Of a stretch of 64,000 nt of DNA, positions 1-8,155 are shown piece after piece. This stretch comes from CALIZF01 sp046292445 (GTDB taxonomy: Bacteria; Pseudomonadota; Alphaproteobacteria; Rhodobacterales; Rhodobacteraceae), in the NCBI GenBank assembly GCA_046292445.1, contig JBKBQT010000002.1, positions 1 to 64,000 on the forward strand. The letters are read 5' to 3'. The notes under the pieces were generated by a model. The model made no database searches. It was not told the DNA's origin and saw only the letters and a program-made list of their open reading frames with translations. A program made the translations under genes and the position numbers. The number at the start of each line of letters is the position of its first letter. The first letter of the stretch is position 1.

Positions 1-99
1 GTTGACGAAGTCCGATCCGCGGGTGGCGCGGATGTCGTCGAAGACCGCCCGCACGCGGGGGTCGGCCTCGGGGTGCTCGGGCGGTGCGACGGTGGACAA
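1..99 (-). CDS. Alkylhydroperoxidase/carboxymuconolactone decarboxylase-like protein, N-terminus only
   Basis: Only the first 33 codons lie in the window; the gene runs off the left edge. The peptide contains VRAVFDDIRATRGSDFVN, a stretch I recognise from the N-terminus of Rhodobacterales peroxidase-like proteins of the AhpD/CMD fold. The proposed start is a TTG, because an AGAGGAG ribosome-binding site lies just upstream on the minus strand and no better start is seen. The catalytic CxxC-type region would be outside the window, so the function is inferred from the N-terminal match only. Confidence 0.55.
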   Translation of the reverse strand, partial: MSTVAPPEHPEADPRVRAVFDDIRATRGSDFVN

Positions 100-122
100 G
101 GCGATCTCCTCTGCCCGGGCGC

Positions 123-170
123 GGGGGGCCCTGCCCCCGGACCCCCGGAGTATTTGCGGAACGATGAAGC
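123..170 (+). repeat. Dispersed intergenic element, type I copy A
   Basis: A GC-rich inverted segment (GGGGGCCCTGCCCCC, then GGACCCCCGGA) is followed by GTATTT and ends in GGAACGATGAAGC. Near-identical copies lie at 4741-4809, 50935-50957 and 52838-52887. This copy sits between two minus-strand genes. Confidence 0.75.
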
Positions 171-196
171 GGGGCAGGGGAAGGCGCGCGGCGGGG

Positions 197-1012
197 TCAG
201 ACCAGCGCCAGCACCCGCGTGGAACCACCGGACCCGCCGTCGAGCTTGGGTGCGGCGGCGATGATGGTTGCGCCGGTCGCGGGCAGGGCGGCGAGATTGG
301 CCACGCATTCGAGGCCCCAGCGGTTGGCCGGGAGCCAGGTGAGGTGCACCGGAATGTCGGTCGAGCCGCCCGGATCCTGCGACAGCGTATCGACGGCGAG
401 GCCGACGGCCGTCGTTTCCTCGAGCATCATCTGGGCGGTTTCGCCGTGAAAGCCGGGGAAATGCATTACGCCCTTGTCATCGGCGTTGCGGAATTTCGGC
501 GTGCGCACGTGGGCATCCCAGCCCGAGAGCATCGCGATGCAGGCGCCGTCGGGGATCGGGCCATGCGCGGCGATCCAGGCCCTGAGGTCGTCGGGGGTCA
601 GCGTTGCATCCGGGTCGGCGGCGACCTTTTCGCGGATGTCGACGACGCAGAGGGGGGCGACGAGTTTCTCGACCGGGATCTGGTGGACCTGAAGGCCGTC
701 CTTCGAGAAATGCGCCGGCGCGTCGATGTGGGTGCCGACATGTTCGTTCAGCGTCCACTCGTTGCCGTAGAGCCCCTGGGTGTCGATGTCGAAGACCTTG
801 CTGCGGAAGGCCCATTGATCGCCGAAGAAGGTCGGGAAATCCTCGGTCAGAAGATGGGTGAGGTCGTGGACCTGCCGCGGACCCTGGGCGCGTGCCGGGG
901 CGGGCGCGGCGGCGACGGTGGCCGCGGCGGCCGCGCCGGCGCCGAACTGGAAGAAGCTGCGGCGGCTCAGCATCGAGTCCCTGACGCGGTCGATGATGCA
1001 GTGGTGGCACAT
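197..1012 (-). CDS. Cyclase family protein (kynurenine formamidase-like), Tat-exported
   Basis: A 271-residue member of the cyclase/arylformamidase superfamily of metal-dependent hydrolases. The family metal-binding motif HxGTHxDxPxH is visible as HVGTHIDAPAHF. The start at 1012 gives an N-terminus MCHHCIIDRVRDSMLSRRSF, in which a twin-arginine-like SRRSF motif precedes an Ala-rich hydrophobic stretch and an ARAQ cleavage site, so export by Tat is likely. A longer open frame to 1117 exists, but its extra residues look non-coding. A TATAAA box lies 18 nt upstream of the start. The substrate is unknown; family members open or dehydrate cyclic amides and esters. Confidence 0.85.
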   Translation of the reverse strand: MCHHCIIDRVRDSMLSRRSFFQFGAGAAAAATVAAAPAPARAQGPRQVHDLTHLLTEDFPTFFGDQWAFRSKVFDIDTQGLYGNEWTLNEHVGTHIDAPAHFSKDGLQVHQIPVEKLVAPLCVVDIREKVAADPDATLTPDDLRAWIAAHGPIPDGACIAMLSGWDAHVRTPKFRNADDKGVMHFPGFHGETAQMMLEETTAVGLAVDTLSQDPGGSTDIPVHLTWLPANRWGLECVANLAALPATGATIIAAAPKLDGGSGGSTRVLALV

Positions 1013-1030
1013 GGTGGATTTCCCTGTTAT

Positions 1031-1036
1031 TTTATA
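1031..1036 (-). promoter_or_regulatory. Candidate -10 box for the cyclase gene
   Basis: TATAAA on the minus strand lies in a locally AT-rich patch, 18 nt upstream of the cyclase start. No convincing -35 hexamer is seen at the usual spacing, so this is tentative. Confidence 0.3.
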
Positions 1037-1170
1037 ACGTTTTCTGCGTGTTCCCGGCATTGACGCAGCGTGAACCCGGCCTGCCGCGGCTGTCAACGCC
1101 GACGTGACCTGGATCATGGGCGGTGCGGCCGAATCGGGTTAAGCTGCACGCGCCTTGCCCGGAGGATGCC

Positions 1171-1488
1171 ATGGCCGAAGAGACCCCGCCCCGCACCCTG
1201 CCCGAACCCGAAGCGCCCCCCGCCGCCCCGGAGGCGGCCGCGCCGAAGCCCAGCCCCTGGGGGCGCGGTCTCGTGATGATCGTGTTCGCGGTTCTGTTCA
1301 ACCTGGCGCAGACGGTCCTGCTGTTCTGCGCGGTGGCGCAGTTCCTGTGGCTGCTGATCGACACCAGGCGCAACGACTGGATCGCGGGCTTCGGCGAGGG
1401 CCTCGGGCGGTGGCTGCAGGCGGTTGCGCGGTTCCAGACCGGCGCGACCGAAGACCGGCCGTTCCCCTGGGACCGCTGGCCGGCCTGA
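1171..1488 (+). CDS. DUF4389 domain-containing membrane protein
   Basis: A 105-residue protein with a Pro/Ala-rich N-terminal tail (about residues 1-30), one long hydrophobic segment (about 33-60, LVMIVFAVLFNLAQTVLLFC) and a C-terminal amphipathic part ending in PFPWDRWP, typical of DUF4389. The ATG at 1171 is chosen because GGAGG lies 5 nt upstream; an upstream in-frame start at 1123 has no such site. It is probably an inner-membrane protein of unknown role. It converges on the downstream methyltransferase with 15 nt between the stops. Confidence 0.75.
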   Translation: MAEETPPRTLPEPEAPPAAPEAAAPKPSPWGRGLVMIVFAVLFNLAQTVLLFCAVAQFLWLLIDTRRNDWIAGFGEGLGRWLQAVARFQTGATEDRPFPWDRWPA

Positions 1489-1503
1489 CGGGCGCGGCCG
1501 CGA

Positions 1504-2769
1504 TCAGGCCGCGAGGTTGATCGCCCGCTCCCGCTCCAGATAGGCCCGCTGGGTGTCGACCATGTAGTCGCGCATGATCGGGGCGGCATCGCGGCGGCGG
1601 CTGAGCTGCATGTGGAACACGAGCTGGCTGCCGGTGCGGAACATCATCTCGGCCGAGATGAGGTAGAATTCCCACATCCGGGCAAAGCGTTCGTCGAACA
1701 TCGCCACCGCCTTGTCGCGGTTGGCCGCGAACCGGTCGGCCCAGTGCCGGCAGGTCATCGCGTAATGCAGGCGCAGGAATTCGAGGTCGGTGCACCAGAG
1801 GTTGTTGCGCTCGGTCACTGCCAGAACCTCGGACAGGGCGGGCGAATAGGCGCCGGGGAAGATGTACTTGCGATACCAGGGGCTTGCCGTTCCGGGCGGC
1901 GACATCTTGCCGATGGAATGGATGAGGGCGATCCCGTCATCGGGCATCAGGGCGTTGAGTTTCCCGAAGAACTCGTCGTAGTGGTGCACCCCCACATGCT
2001 CGAACATGCCGACCGACACGATCCGGTCGAACCGGTCCTCGACCTTGCGGTAGTCCTGCAGGCGGAATTCCACCCGGTCCGACAGGCCCATGTCCGCCGC
2101 CCGCGCCGTCGCATGCGCCTGCTGTTCGGATGACAGGGTGACGCCGGTGACATGCACATCCTCGAGTTGCGCAAGGTAGAGCGCCAGATCGCCCCAGCCG
2201 CAGCCGATGTCGAGCACCCGCAGGCCCGGCCGCAGCACCAGTTTCGACGCCAGCAGCCGCAGCTTGTTGCGCTGCGCATCCTCGAGGCTCTCGCCGGGAT
2301 CGCGAAAATAGGCGCAGGAATACAGAAGGTTGCGGTCTAGGAACAGCTTGTAGAATTCGTTGCCGATATCGTAGTGATGCGCCACGTTCCGCCGCGCCTC
2401 GCCGACCCGGTTGGACTGCTGCAGCCGCCGCATCAGGAACTTGACCGCATAGGCCGCCTTCTGGATCGGCAGCTTGCCGAGGCTGTAGCGGTTGGCCGAA
2501 AACAGCGTCAGGAAATCGCGGATCGTGCTGCCGTCCTCCATCGTCACGCGGCCGTCCATATAGGCCTCGCCCATGTGCAGCTCGGGGTTCAGGACGATCT
2601 GGCGGTAGAGCCGCGTGTCGTGCAGCCGGATCGTCACCGGGCGCAGCCGTTCGCCGTCGAGCGCCATATCGCCCTTGCCGGCAAAGACATGGCGCTTGCC
2701 GGCGGCGTCGATCACGGTGAGCTGGCCGGTCTGGACGAACCTCGTCAGCATGCGGTCGAGCGGGAACAT
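1504..2769 (-). CDS. cfa: Cyclopropane-fatty-acyl-phospholipid synthase family methyltransferase
   Basis: A 421-residue SAM-dependent methyltransferase of the CFA synthase family, which transfers a methylene or methyl group to the double bond of phospholipid acyl chains at the membrane. The N-terminal third matches the family's lipid-binding region. The SAM site reads VLDIGCGWGDLALYLA at about residues 180-195, followed by the family segment GMFEHVGVHHYDEFF. The start at 2769 has AGGAGGT at ideal spacing. Rhodobacterales often carry several paralogues, so the exact lipid product (cyclopropane, 11-methyl or other) cannot be told from sequence. Confidence 0.85.
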   Translation of the reverse strand: MFPLDRMLTRFVQTGQLTVIDAAGKRHVFAGKGDMALDGERLRPVTIRLHDTRLYRQIVLNPELHMGEAYMDGRVTMEDGSTIRDFLTLFSANRYSLGKLPIQKAAYAVKFLMRRLQQSNRVGEARRNVAHHYDIGNEFYKLFLDRNLLYSCAYFRDPGESLEDAQRNKLRLLASKLVLRPGLRVLDIGCGWGDLALYLAQLEDVHVTGVTLSSEQQAHATARAADMGLSDRVEFRLQDYRKVEDRFDRIVSVGMFEHVGVHHYDEFFGKLNALMPDDGIALIHSIGKMSPPGTASPWYRKYIFPGAYSPALSEVLAVTERNNLWCTDLEFLRLHYAMTCRHWADRFAANRDKAVAMFDERFARMWEFYLISAEMMFRTGSQLVFHMQLSRRRDAAPIMRDYMVDTQRAYLERERAINLAA

Positions 2770-2842
2770 CGGCACCTCCTGTCCTCTTGCCGGCAGGCTG
2801 GCACAGGCCGGGCCGGGCCGCAAACCACGGTTTCGCGCGGGG

Positions 2843-4681
2843 CTATCCCTCCATCGCCTCCAGCTCGTCGATGAACCCGGCGATCATCGACAGCCCCCTG
2901 TCCCAGAATGCCGGATCGGATGCGTCGAGCCCGAAGGGCGCCAGCAGGTCGCGGTGGTGCATCGACCCGCCGGCGGCGAGCATGGCGAAATACTTGTCCT
3001 CGAACCCCGGCAGGCCGGCCTCGTAGACCGCATAGAGCGCATTCACCAGCCCGTCGCCAAAGGCATAGGCATAGACGTAGAACGGCGAATGCACGAAATG
3101 CGGGATATAGGTCCAGAACACCTCGTATCCCGGCATGAAGGTGAAGGCATCGCCCAGCGATTCCGCCTGCACGCTCATCCACAATGCATTGATGTCCTCG
3201 GGCGTCAGCTCGCCCTGCCGCCGCGCGGCATGCAGCCTGCTCTCGAAATCGTAGAACGCGATCTGCCGCACGACGGTGTTGATCATGTCCTCGACCTTGC
3301 CGGCCAGCAGCGTCTTGCGCTCGGCCGGGCTGGCGGCCTGCGCCAGCAGACGGCGGAAGGTCAGCATCTCGCCGAACACGCTCGCCGTCTCGGCAAGGGT
3401 GAGCGGGGTGGATGACAGCAGCTCCCCCTGCTGCGCCGCCAGCCGCTGGTGCACCCCGTGCCCCAGCTCATGCGCCAGCGTCATCACATCGCGCGGCTTG
3501 CCGAGATAATTGAGCATCACATAGGGATGCACCTCGCTGACCGTCGGATGGGCGAAGGCGCCCGGTGCCTTGCCCGGCTTGACCGCCGCATCGATCCAGC
3601 CCCTGGTAAAGAACGGCTCGGCAAGCGCGGCCATGCGCGGATCGAACCCGGCATAGGCCGCCGTCACTGTCGCCCGCGCCTCCTCCCAGCCCACGATGCG
3701 CGGCGCCTCTGTCGGCAGCGGCGCGTTGCGATCCCAGATCTCGAGCTTGTCCAGCCCCAGCCACTTGGCCTTGAGCCGGTAATAGCGATGCGACAGGCGC
3801 GGATAGGCGGCCACGACCGCATCGCGCAGGGCCTGGACGACCTCCGGCTCGACATGGTTGGCCAGATGCCGCCCGTGCTGCGGGGTCGGCATCTTGCGCC
3901 AGCGGTCCACGATCTCCTTCTCCTTGGCTAGCGTGTTGTGCACCCGCGCAAAGAGGCGCGTGTTGGCGGCGAACACATCCGCCAGCGCCCGCGCGCCCGC
4001 CTCGCGCCGGCTGCGGTCGGCATCGGTCAGAAGGTTCAGCGTCGCCTCGAAGTTCATCGCCTCGCCGTCCACGACGAAGGTCAGCGCCGCCATCGTCTCG
4101 TCGAAGAGGCGGTTCCACGCCGCCGCCCCGACCGTCGAGGTATCGTGCAGGAACCGCTCCATCTCGTCCGACAGCTGATGCGGCCGCATCGCCCGCATCC
4201 GGTCGAACACCGGCCGATAACGCGCAAGATCGGCATTCCCGGCCAGCAGCGCCTCGAGATGCGCATCCTCCAGCCGGTTGAACTCGAGGCTGAAGAACAC
4301 CAGCGGCGTCGTGGCATCCGTCACGCGATCCTGGCAATCGGCCATGAACTTGGCCCGGTCGGCCGCCAGCGTGTTCTGGTAGTAGCGCAGCCCCGCATAG
4401 GACATCAGCCGCCCCGCCACGACATCGATCCGTTCATAGCGGCGCACGCAGTCCAGCAGACCTCCCGCATCCAGCCCTGCAAGCCGGCCCTGATAATCGT
4501 CGGCAAAGCCCTTCGCCGCCGCCTGCAGCCAGTCCATGTCGCGGGCCACCTCCGGTGCGTCGGGCGCGGCGTAGAGATCGGACAGATCCCATTCGGGCAT
4601 CGCGCCCAGATCGCGCGGCACGCCGCCGCCCGGGGCGGGGGCGGCATCGAACACGGGTCGGGGCAACGGCAAATCGCGCAT
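2843..4681 (-). CDS. pepF: M3 family oligoendopeptidase F
   Basis: A 612-residue zinc metallopeptidase of family M3 (oligoendopeptidase F subfamily), which degrades short peptides in the cytoplasm. The zinc site HELGHGVHQ (HExxH) is visible at about residues 395-403, with the expected downstream segment ending the catalytic helix bundle. The length is normal for the family and there is no signal peptide. The start at 4681 has GGAGAG upstream. The gene is separated from the ligase gene by a copy of the dispersed hairpin element. Confidence 0.9.
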   Translation of the reverse strand: MRDLPLPRPVFDAAPAPGGGVPRDLGAMPEWDLSDLYAAPDAPEVARDMDWLQAAAKGFADDYQGRLAGLDAGGLLDCVRRYERIDVVAGRLMSYAGLRYYQNTLAADRAKFMADCQDRVTDATTPLVFFSLEFNRLEDAHLEALLAGNADLARYRPVFDRMRAMRPHQLSDEMERFLHDTSTVGAAAWNRLFDETMAALTFVVDGEAMNFEATLNLLTDADRSRREAGARALADVFAANTRLFARVHNTLAKEKEIVDRWRKMPTPQHGRHLANHVEPEVVQALRDAVVAAYPRLSHRYYRLKAKWLGLDKLEIWDRNAPLPTEAPRIVGWEEARATVTAAYAGFDPRMAALAEPFFTRGWIDAAVKPGKAPGAFAHPTVSEVHPYVMLNYLGKPRDVMTLAHELGHGVHQRLAAQQGELLSSTPLTLAETASVFGEMLTFRRLLAQAASPAERKTLLAGKVEDMINTVVRQIAFYDFESRLHAARRQGELTPEDINALWMSVQAESLGDAFTFMPGYEVFWTYIPHFVHSPFYVYAYAFGDGLVNALYAVYEAGLPGFEDKYFAMLAAGGSMHHRDLLAPFGLDASDPAFWDRGLSMIAGFIDELEAMEG

Positions 4682-4740
4682 GCGTCTCTCCTCTTCTGCC
4701 GGTATCTAGGCGCGGCAGGGGCCCGGGAACAACCCGCCCC

Positions 4741-4809
4741 GCTTCATCGTTCCCCAAATACTCCGGGGGAGTCCCCGCCCCCGGCGGGGACGGGGGCAGC
4801 GCCCCCGGA
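4741..4809 (-). repeat. Dispersed intergenic element, type I copy B
   Basis: On the minus strand this reads a GC-rich hairpin with an inserted GCCGGGGGC segment, then CCCGGAGTATTTGGGGAACGATGAAGC. It starts 8 nt after the ligase stop codon in the sense of that gene, so it is placed like a terminator. Confidence 0.75.
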
Positions 4810-4816
4810 CGGCCCG

Positions 4817-6409
4817 TCATCCCGCGCCGCCCGCGATCAATGCCCGCACCGCATCCACCGTATCGATCGCCTCGACCCCCTTGTCGCGCCGCCAGCGCAG
4901 CATGCGGGGAAACCGCAGGGCCACGCCCGACTTGTGCCGCGGGCTGGCCTGCGCGCCCTCGAAGCCTATCTCGAACACCAGCGCGGGGCGCACCCGCCGC
5001 ACCGGGCCGAAGCGTTCGAGCGTATTGGCCCTGACCCAGGCAGTGATCTCGGCGAATTCGGCATCGGTCAGGCCGGAATAGGCCTTGGCGACGGGCACCA
5101 GCGCATTGCCGTCGCGCAGCGCGAAGGTGAAATCGGTATAGAGCGCCGCGCGCCGCCCGTGCCCGGCTTGGGCATAGACCATCACCGCGTCGATCGCATG
5201 GGGATCGAGCTTCCATTTCCACCAGTCGCCCCGCCGCCGCCCGCCGGTATAGACGCTCGCGGCCCGCTTGAGCATCAGGCCCTCGGCGCCCCGGTCGCGG
5301 GCCCCCGCGCGGATCGCCGTCAACTCGGCCCATCCGGTTGCGGCGACGGGCGGCGAGATCGCCAGCGGCGATCGCGCCGGCTGCGCGGCGACGAGCGCGG
5401 CAAGTTGCGCGCGCCGCGCCGCAAGCGGCGCCGCGCGCAGATCCGCGCCCTGCCATTCGAGCAGGTCGTAGCCGACAAGCCGCACCGGCGCCTCGGCCAG
5501 AAGGCGTTTGGGCACGGTCCTGCGCCCGATCCGCGGCTGCAGCGCGGCGAAGGGTGCAGGCGTGTCGCGGCCGGGCGGCCAGACGACGATCTCGCCGTCG
5601 ATCACCGTTCCGTCGGGCACGTGCTCGGCAAGCGGGGCAAGGTCGGGAAAGCGGGCGGTCACGAGCTCTTCCCCGCGCGACCAGACATGCAACGCACCGC
5701 CGCGCCGGATGACCTGCGCCCGGATGCCGTCCCATTTCCACTCGGCGATCCAGTCCGCCAGCGGCCCGAGCGTTTCGGGGTCGGCGTCGAGCTGGCTCGC
5801 CAGCGCGAAGGGATAGGGGCGCGCGGCATCCGCGGTGCCGCCGATCAGGTCGGACCAGGCCGTGCGCGCCGGATCCCAGTCGCCCATCAGCCGGTGGGCG
5901 AGGTCGGCGGCGGGCAGGCCGGTAGCCTCGGCCAGCGCCCGGGTCATCAGCCCCTGGCTCACGCCTATGCGGAACCCGCCGGTGATGAGCTTGTTGAACA
6001 CCAGGCGTTCGGTCGGATCGAGCCCGTCCCAGGCCGCGCGGATCGCCGCCTCGCGCGCCGCCGCCGGCTGCCCGGCGAGGGCGCGCAGGGCGTCGATCCA
6101 GGCGGTCAGGCTGCGATCGGACCGCCGCGACGGCGCAGGCAGGAGGTGGGCGATGGTCTCGGCCAGATCGCCCGCCACCGCATAGCTTTCCTCGAAAAGC
6201 CAGTCGGGGATGCCCGCCGCCGCCGCCGCCCATTGCCGCAGCTCCGCCGCCGTCACCGCCCGCCGCGGGCGGCGGTGCGACAGCAGGGCGACGGTCCAGA
6301 CCCGGTCGGGCTCGGGGGCGGTGCGCAGGTAGGCGGCGAGGGCCGCGACTTTGGCGCCCGATCGGGTGGTCGCGTCGAGAGCGGCGAAGAGGGCGGCGAA
6401 CCGTTTCAT
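4817..6409 (-). CDS. ATP-dependent DNA ligase (DNA-damage-response type)
   Basis: A 530-residue ATP-dependent DNA ligase that seals nicks through an adenylated lysine. The nucleotidyl-transfer motif KxDG is visible as EWKWDGIR near Lys225, and downstream ligase motifs include YDLLEWQG and EGLMLKRA. An N-terminal DNA-binding domain (about 1-190) precedes it. The start MKRFAALFAALD was chosen by family resemblance; the upstream open frame is low-complexity. This matches the ligase that in many Proteobacteria pairs with an MBL-fold exonuclease, a DEXH helicase and a phosphoesterase; the exonuclease is its direct neighbour here, the other two are not in the window. Confidence 0.88.
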   Translation of the reverse strand: MKRFAALFAALDATTRSGAKVAALAAYLRTAPEPDRVWTVALLSHRRPRRAVTAAELRQWAAAAAGIPDWLFEESYAVAGDLAETIAHLLPAPSRRSDRSLTAWIDALRALAGQPAAAREAAIRAAWDGLDPTERLVFNKLITGGFRIGVSQGLMTRALAEATGLPAADLAHRLMGDWDPARTAWSDLIGGTADAARPYPFALASQLDADPETLGPLADWIAEWKWDGIRAQVIRRGGALHVWSRGEELVTARFPDLAPLAEHVPDGTVIDGEIVVWPPGRDTPAPFAALQPRIGRRTVPKRLLAEAPVRLVGYDLLEWQGADLRAAPLAARRAQLAALVAAQPARSPLAISPPVAATGWAELTAIRAGARDRGAEGLMLKRAASVYTGGRRRGDWWKWKLDPHAIDAVMVYAQAGHGRRAALYTDFTFALRDGNALVPVAKAYSGLTDAEFAEITAWVRANTLERFGPVRRVRPALVFEIGFEGAQASPRHKSGVALRFPRMLRWRRDKGVEAIDTVDAVRALIAGGAG

Positions 6410-6569
6410 CGGGCGGCGAGCGCGACGGGCGGGGCGGGCTGGCGCGGTCGGGCCGGAACGGGATGGCCCCGAAGGCGGCTCGGCCGCCGGGGTGCGGCGG
6501 GGCGGGCGGGCCTTGTATGCTGCGGCGCGGGCATGGCGGGCGGTCTCTCGGTCCGGGTCGGGGACGGGG

Positions 6570-7802
6570 TCAGGGTCGGGGCTGCGCGGATGTGGCGGGC
6601 GCAGGCGGCGGCGGTGCGGCCCTTGTGCCCCGGCGGGGCCGGCGCGCGGCGCCGCCGCCTGCGGCGGCCTGCCGCCCGGCGCCATCGTCCGGCGCATCGG
6701 GGGCGCGGCGGCCCGTGTCCGTTTCCCCCTCCGCCAGCCCGCCGTCCGCCACGCCCCCGTCCGCCACGCCCCCGTCCGCCAAGCCCCCGTCCGCCCCCCC
6801 GTCGGCCGTCTCGCCGGTATAGGCCGTCGCGACCACGGCGGCGTCGTAGCCCTGTTCGGCAAGCCAGCGGCGGAAGGGCGCGGTGTAGCCGTGGGTGACG
6901 AAAACCCGCTCCGCCCCGGTTGCCGCGATGGCGCCGTTGAGGCCGGCCCAGTCGGCGTGATCGGAGAGCACGAAGCCGGCCGCCAGTCCGCGCCGCCGCC
7001 GCACCCCGCGCAGGGCCATCCAGCCCGACACGAAGGCCGCCTCGGCCCGTCCGAACCGCCGCGCCCAGGGCGATCCGAGCGCGGCGGGCGGCGCGACGAC
7101 CAGCGCGCCGCGCATGTCCTGCGCCGTCATCGCCGCGCTCACCTGCCGGGTGGGGGGCAGCGGCAGGCCCTGGTCGCGCAGCACGCGCGTCATCGCCTCG
7201 ACCGCGCCATGGGTCAGGATCGGCCCCGGCGCGTCCGGCCCGCCGAGCGCGGCGATCAGCCGCTGCGCCTTGCCCAGCGAATAGGCGCCGAGCATCGCGA
7301 CCCGCCCCTCGGCCGCGACGCCCGCCCACCAGATGCGGATCGCGTCGATCACCGCCGCCTGCGGCTGCCAGCGGAAGACCGGCAGGCCGAAAGTGCATTC
7401 GCTGACGAAGGCATGGCAGCGCACCGGCTCGAACGCCTCGGAGAGACCGTCGGGCTCCACCTTGTAGTCGCCCGAGACCACCCAGACCTCGCCCCCTACC
7501 GCGACGCGGACCTGGGCCGAGCCGGGGAGATGCGATGCAGGGTGGAACGACACCGTGGCATCGCCGATCCGGCGCGGGGTGCCGAAATCGAGCATGTCGA
7601 GCGTGATCGGCCCGAGGCGGTGGCGGATCGCCGGGGCTGCCGCCGGGGTGGCAAGATAGGCGCCATGGCCGGGGCGCGAATGGTCGGCATGGCCGTGGGT
7701 GATGACCGCCCGGTCCACCGGGCGCCAGGGGTCGATGAAGAAATCCCCCGCCGGGCAGAAGATGCCCCGGTCGGTGAAGGTCAGGACGGGTTGGCGTGCC
7801 AT
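6570..7802 (-). CDS. Ligase-associated MBL-fold exonuclease
   Basis: A 410-residue metallo-beta-lactamase-fold nuclease of the beta-CASP type that accompanies the DNA-damage ligase. The metal site THGHADHSRPG is visible at about residues 34-45, and the C-terminal VFVTHGYTAPF closes the catalytic domain at about residue 320. The last 80 or so residues are unusual: an ADGG(A/L/V) tandem repeat followed by an Ala/Arg/Pro-rich tail, longer than family members I know. The start at 7802 (MARQPVLTFTDRG) is the family-like start. The ligase follows 160 nt downstream, probably on the same transcript. Confidence 0.85.
   Translation of the reverse strand: MARQPVLTFTDRGIFCPAGDFFIDPWRPVDRAVITHGHADHSRPGHGAYLATPAAAPAIRHRLGPITLDMLDFGTPRRIGDATVSFHPASHLPGSAQVRVAVGGEVWVVSGDYKVEPDGLSEAFEPVRCHAFVSECTFGLPVFRWQPQAAVIDAIRIWWAGVAAEGRVAMLGAYSLGKAQRLIAALGGPDAPGPILTHGAVEAMTRVLRDQGLPLPPTRQVSAAMTAQDMRGALVVAPPAALGSPWARRFGRAEAAFVSGWMALRGVRRRRGLAAGFVLSDHADWAGLNGAIAATGAERVFVTHGYTAPFRRWLAEQGYDAAVVATAYTGETADGGADGGLADGGVADGGVADGGLAEGETDTGRRAPDAPDDGAGRQAAAGGGAARRPRRGTRAAPPPPAPATSAQPRP
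6736..6810 (-). repeat. 15-bp tandem repeat inside the exonuclease gene
   Basis: Tandem units resembling GTCCGCCACGCCCCC (plus strand) repeat four to five times with small changes and encode the ADGG-type peptide repeat at the exonuclease C-terminus. All changes keep the reading frame. Confidence 0.7.
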
Positions 7803-8155
7803 GGGGCGAGGATAGCACCGCCGGGCCGCCCGGCCAGCCGGGACGGATCGCGTCGGCTTCGGGTCCCGGGGCTGCAGGGCGAAGGGGCAAGGCCTTTGGC
7901 TTGCCGGGCGGCTTGCCGCAAGAGCCGCGGGCCCGCGGTCCGGGACGCGATCGCCCGGCCCGCAGCGGGGCGCATGCACCGGCGCGGGCCGGCTGTTCCG
8001 GATACCTGCCGCCATCCCGCCGGGAACCGGGCCAAGCGCCGCTGTCGAGGCGACGCGGCCTCGCCCCGACGCCGCCCAAAAAACCGGCAGCCGCCCAAGC
8101 CCGCGCCGCGTGCCCGGCCACGCCCCCTTGCCCCCGGCCCGCCCGGCCTGATTAG
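7803..8155. other. Divergent intergenic region without a gene
   Basis: This stretch separates the divergent exonuclease and ATP-grasp genes. It holds a hairpin at 7886-7905 (GGCAAGGCC/GGCTTGCC) and a perfect 14-bp palindrome CCGCGGGCCCGCGG at 7925-7938. I see no supported coding frame and no convincing promoter hexamers. Confidence 0.5.

Noticed and set aside
6736..6810. Short regular repeats suggesting a CRISPR array
   Set aside because: Units are 15 bp, directly adjacent, without spacers, and lie in frame in a coding gene.
3938..6898. Very long plus-strand open frame (986 codons)
   Set aside because: It is antisense to the M3 peptidase and DNA ligase, has Arg/Pro/His-rich composition and no recognisable domain; high GC content makes such shadow frames common.
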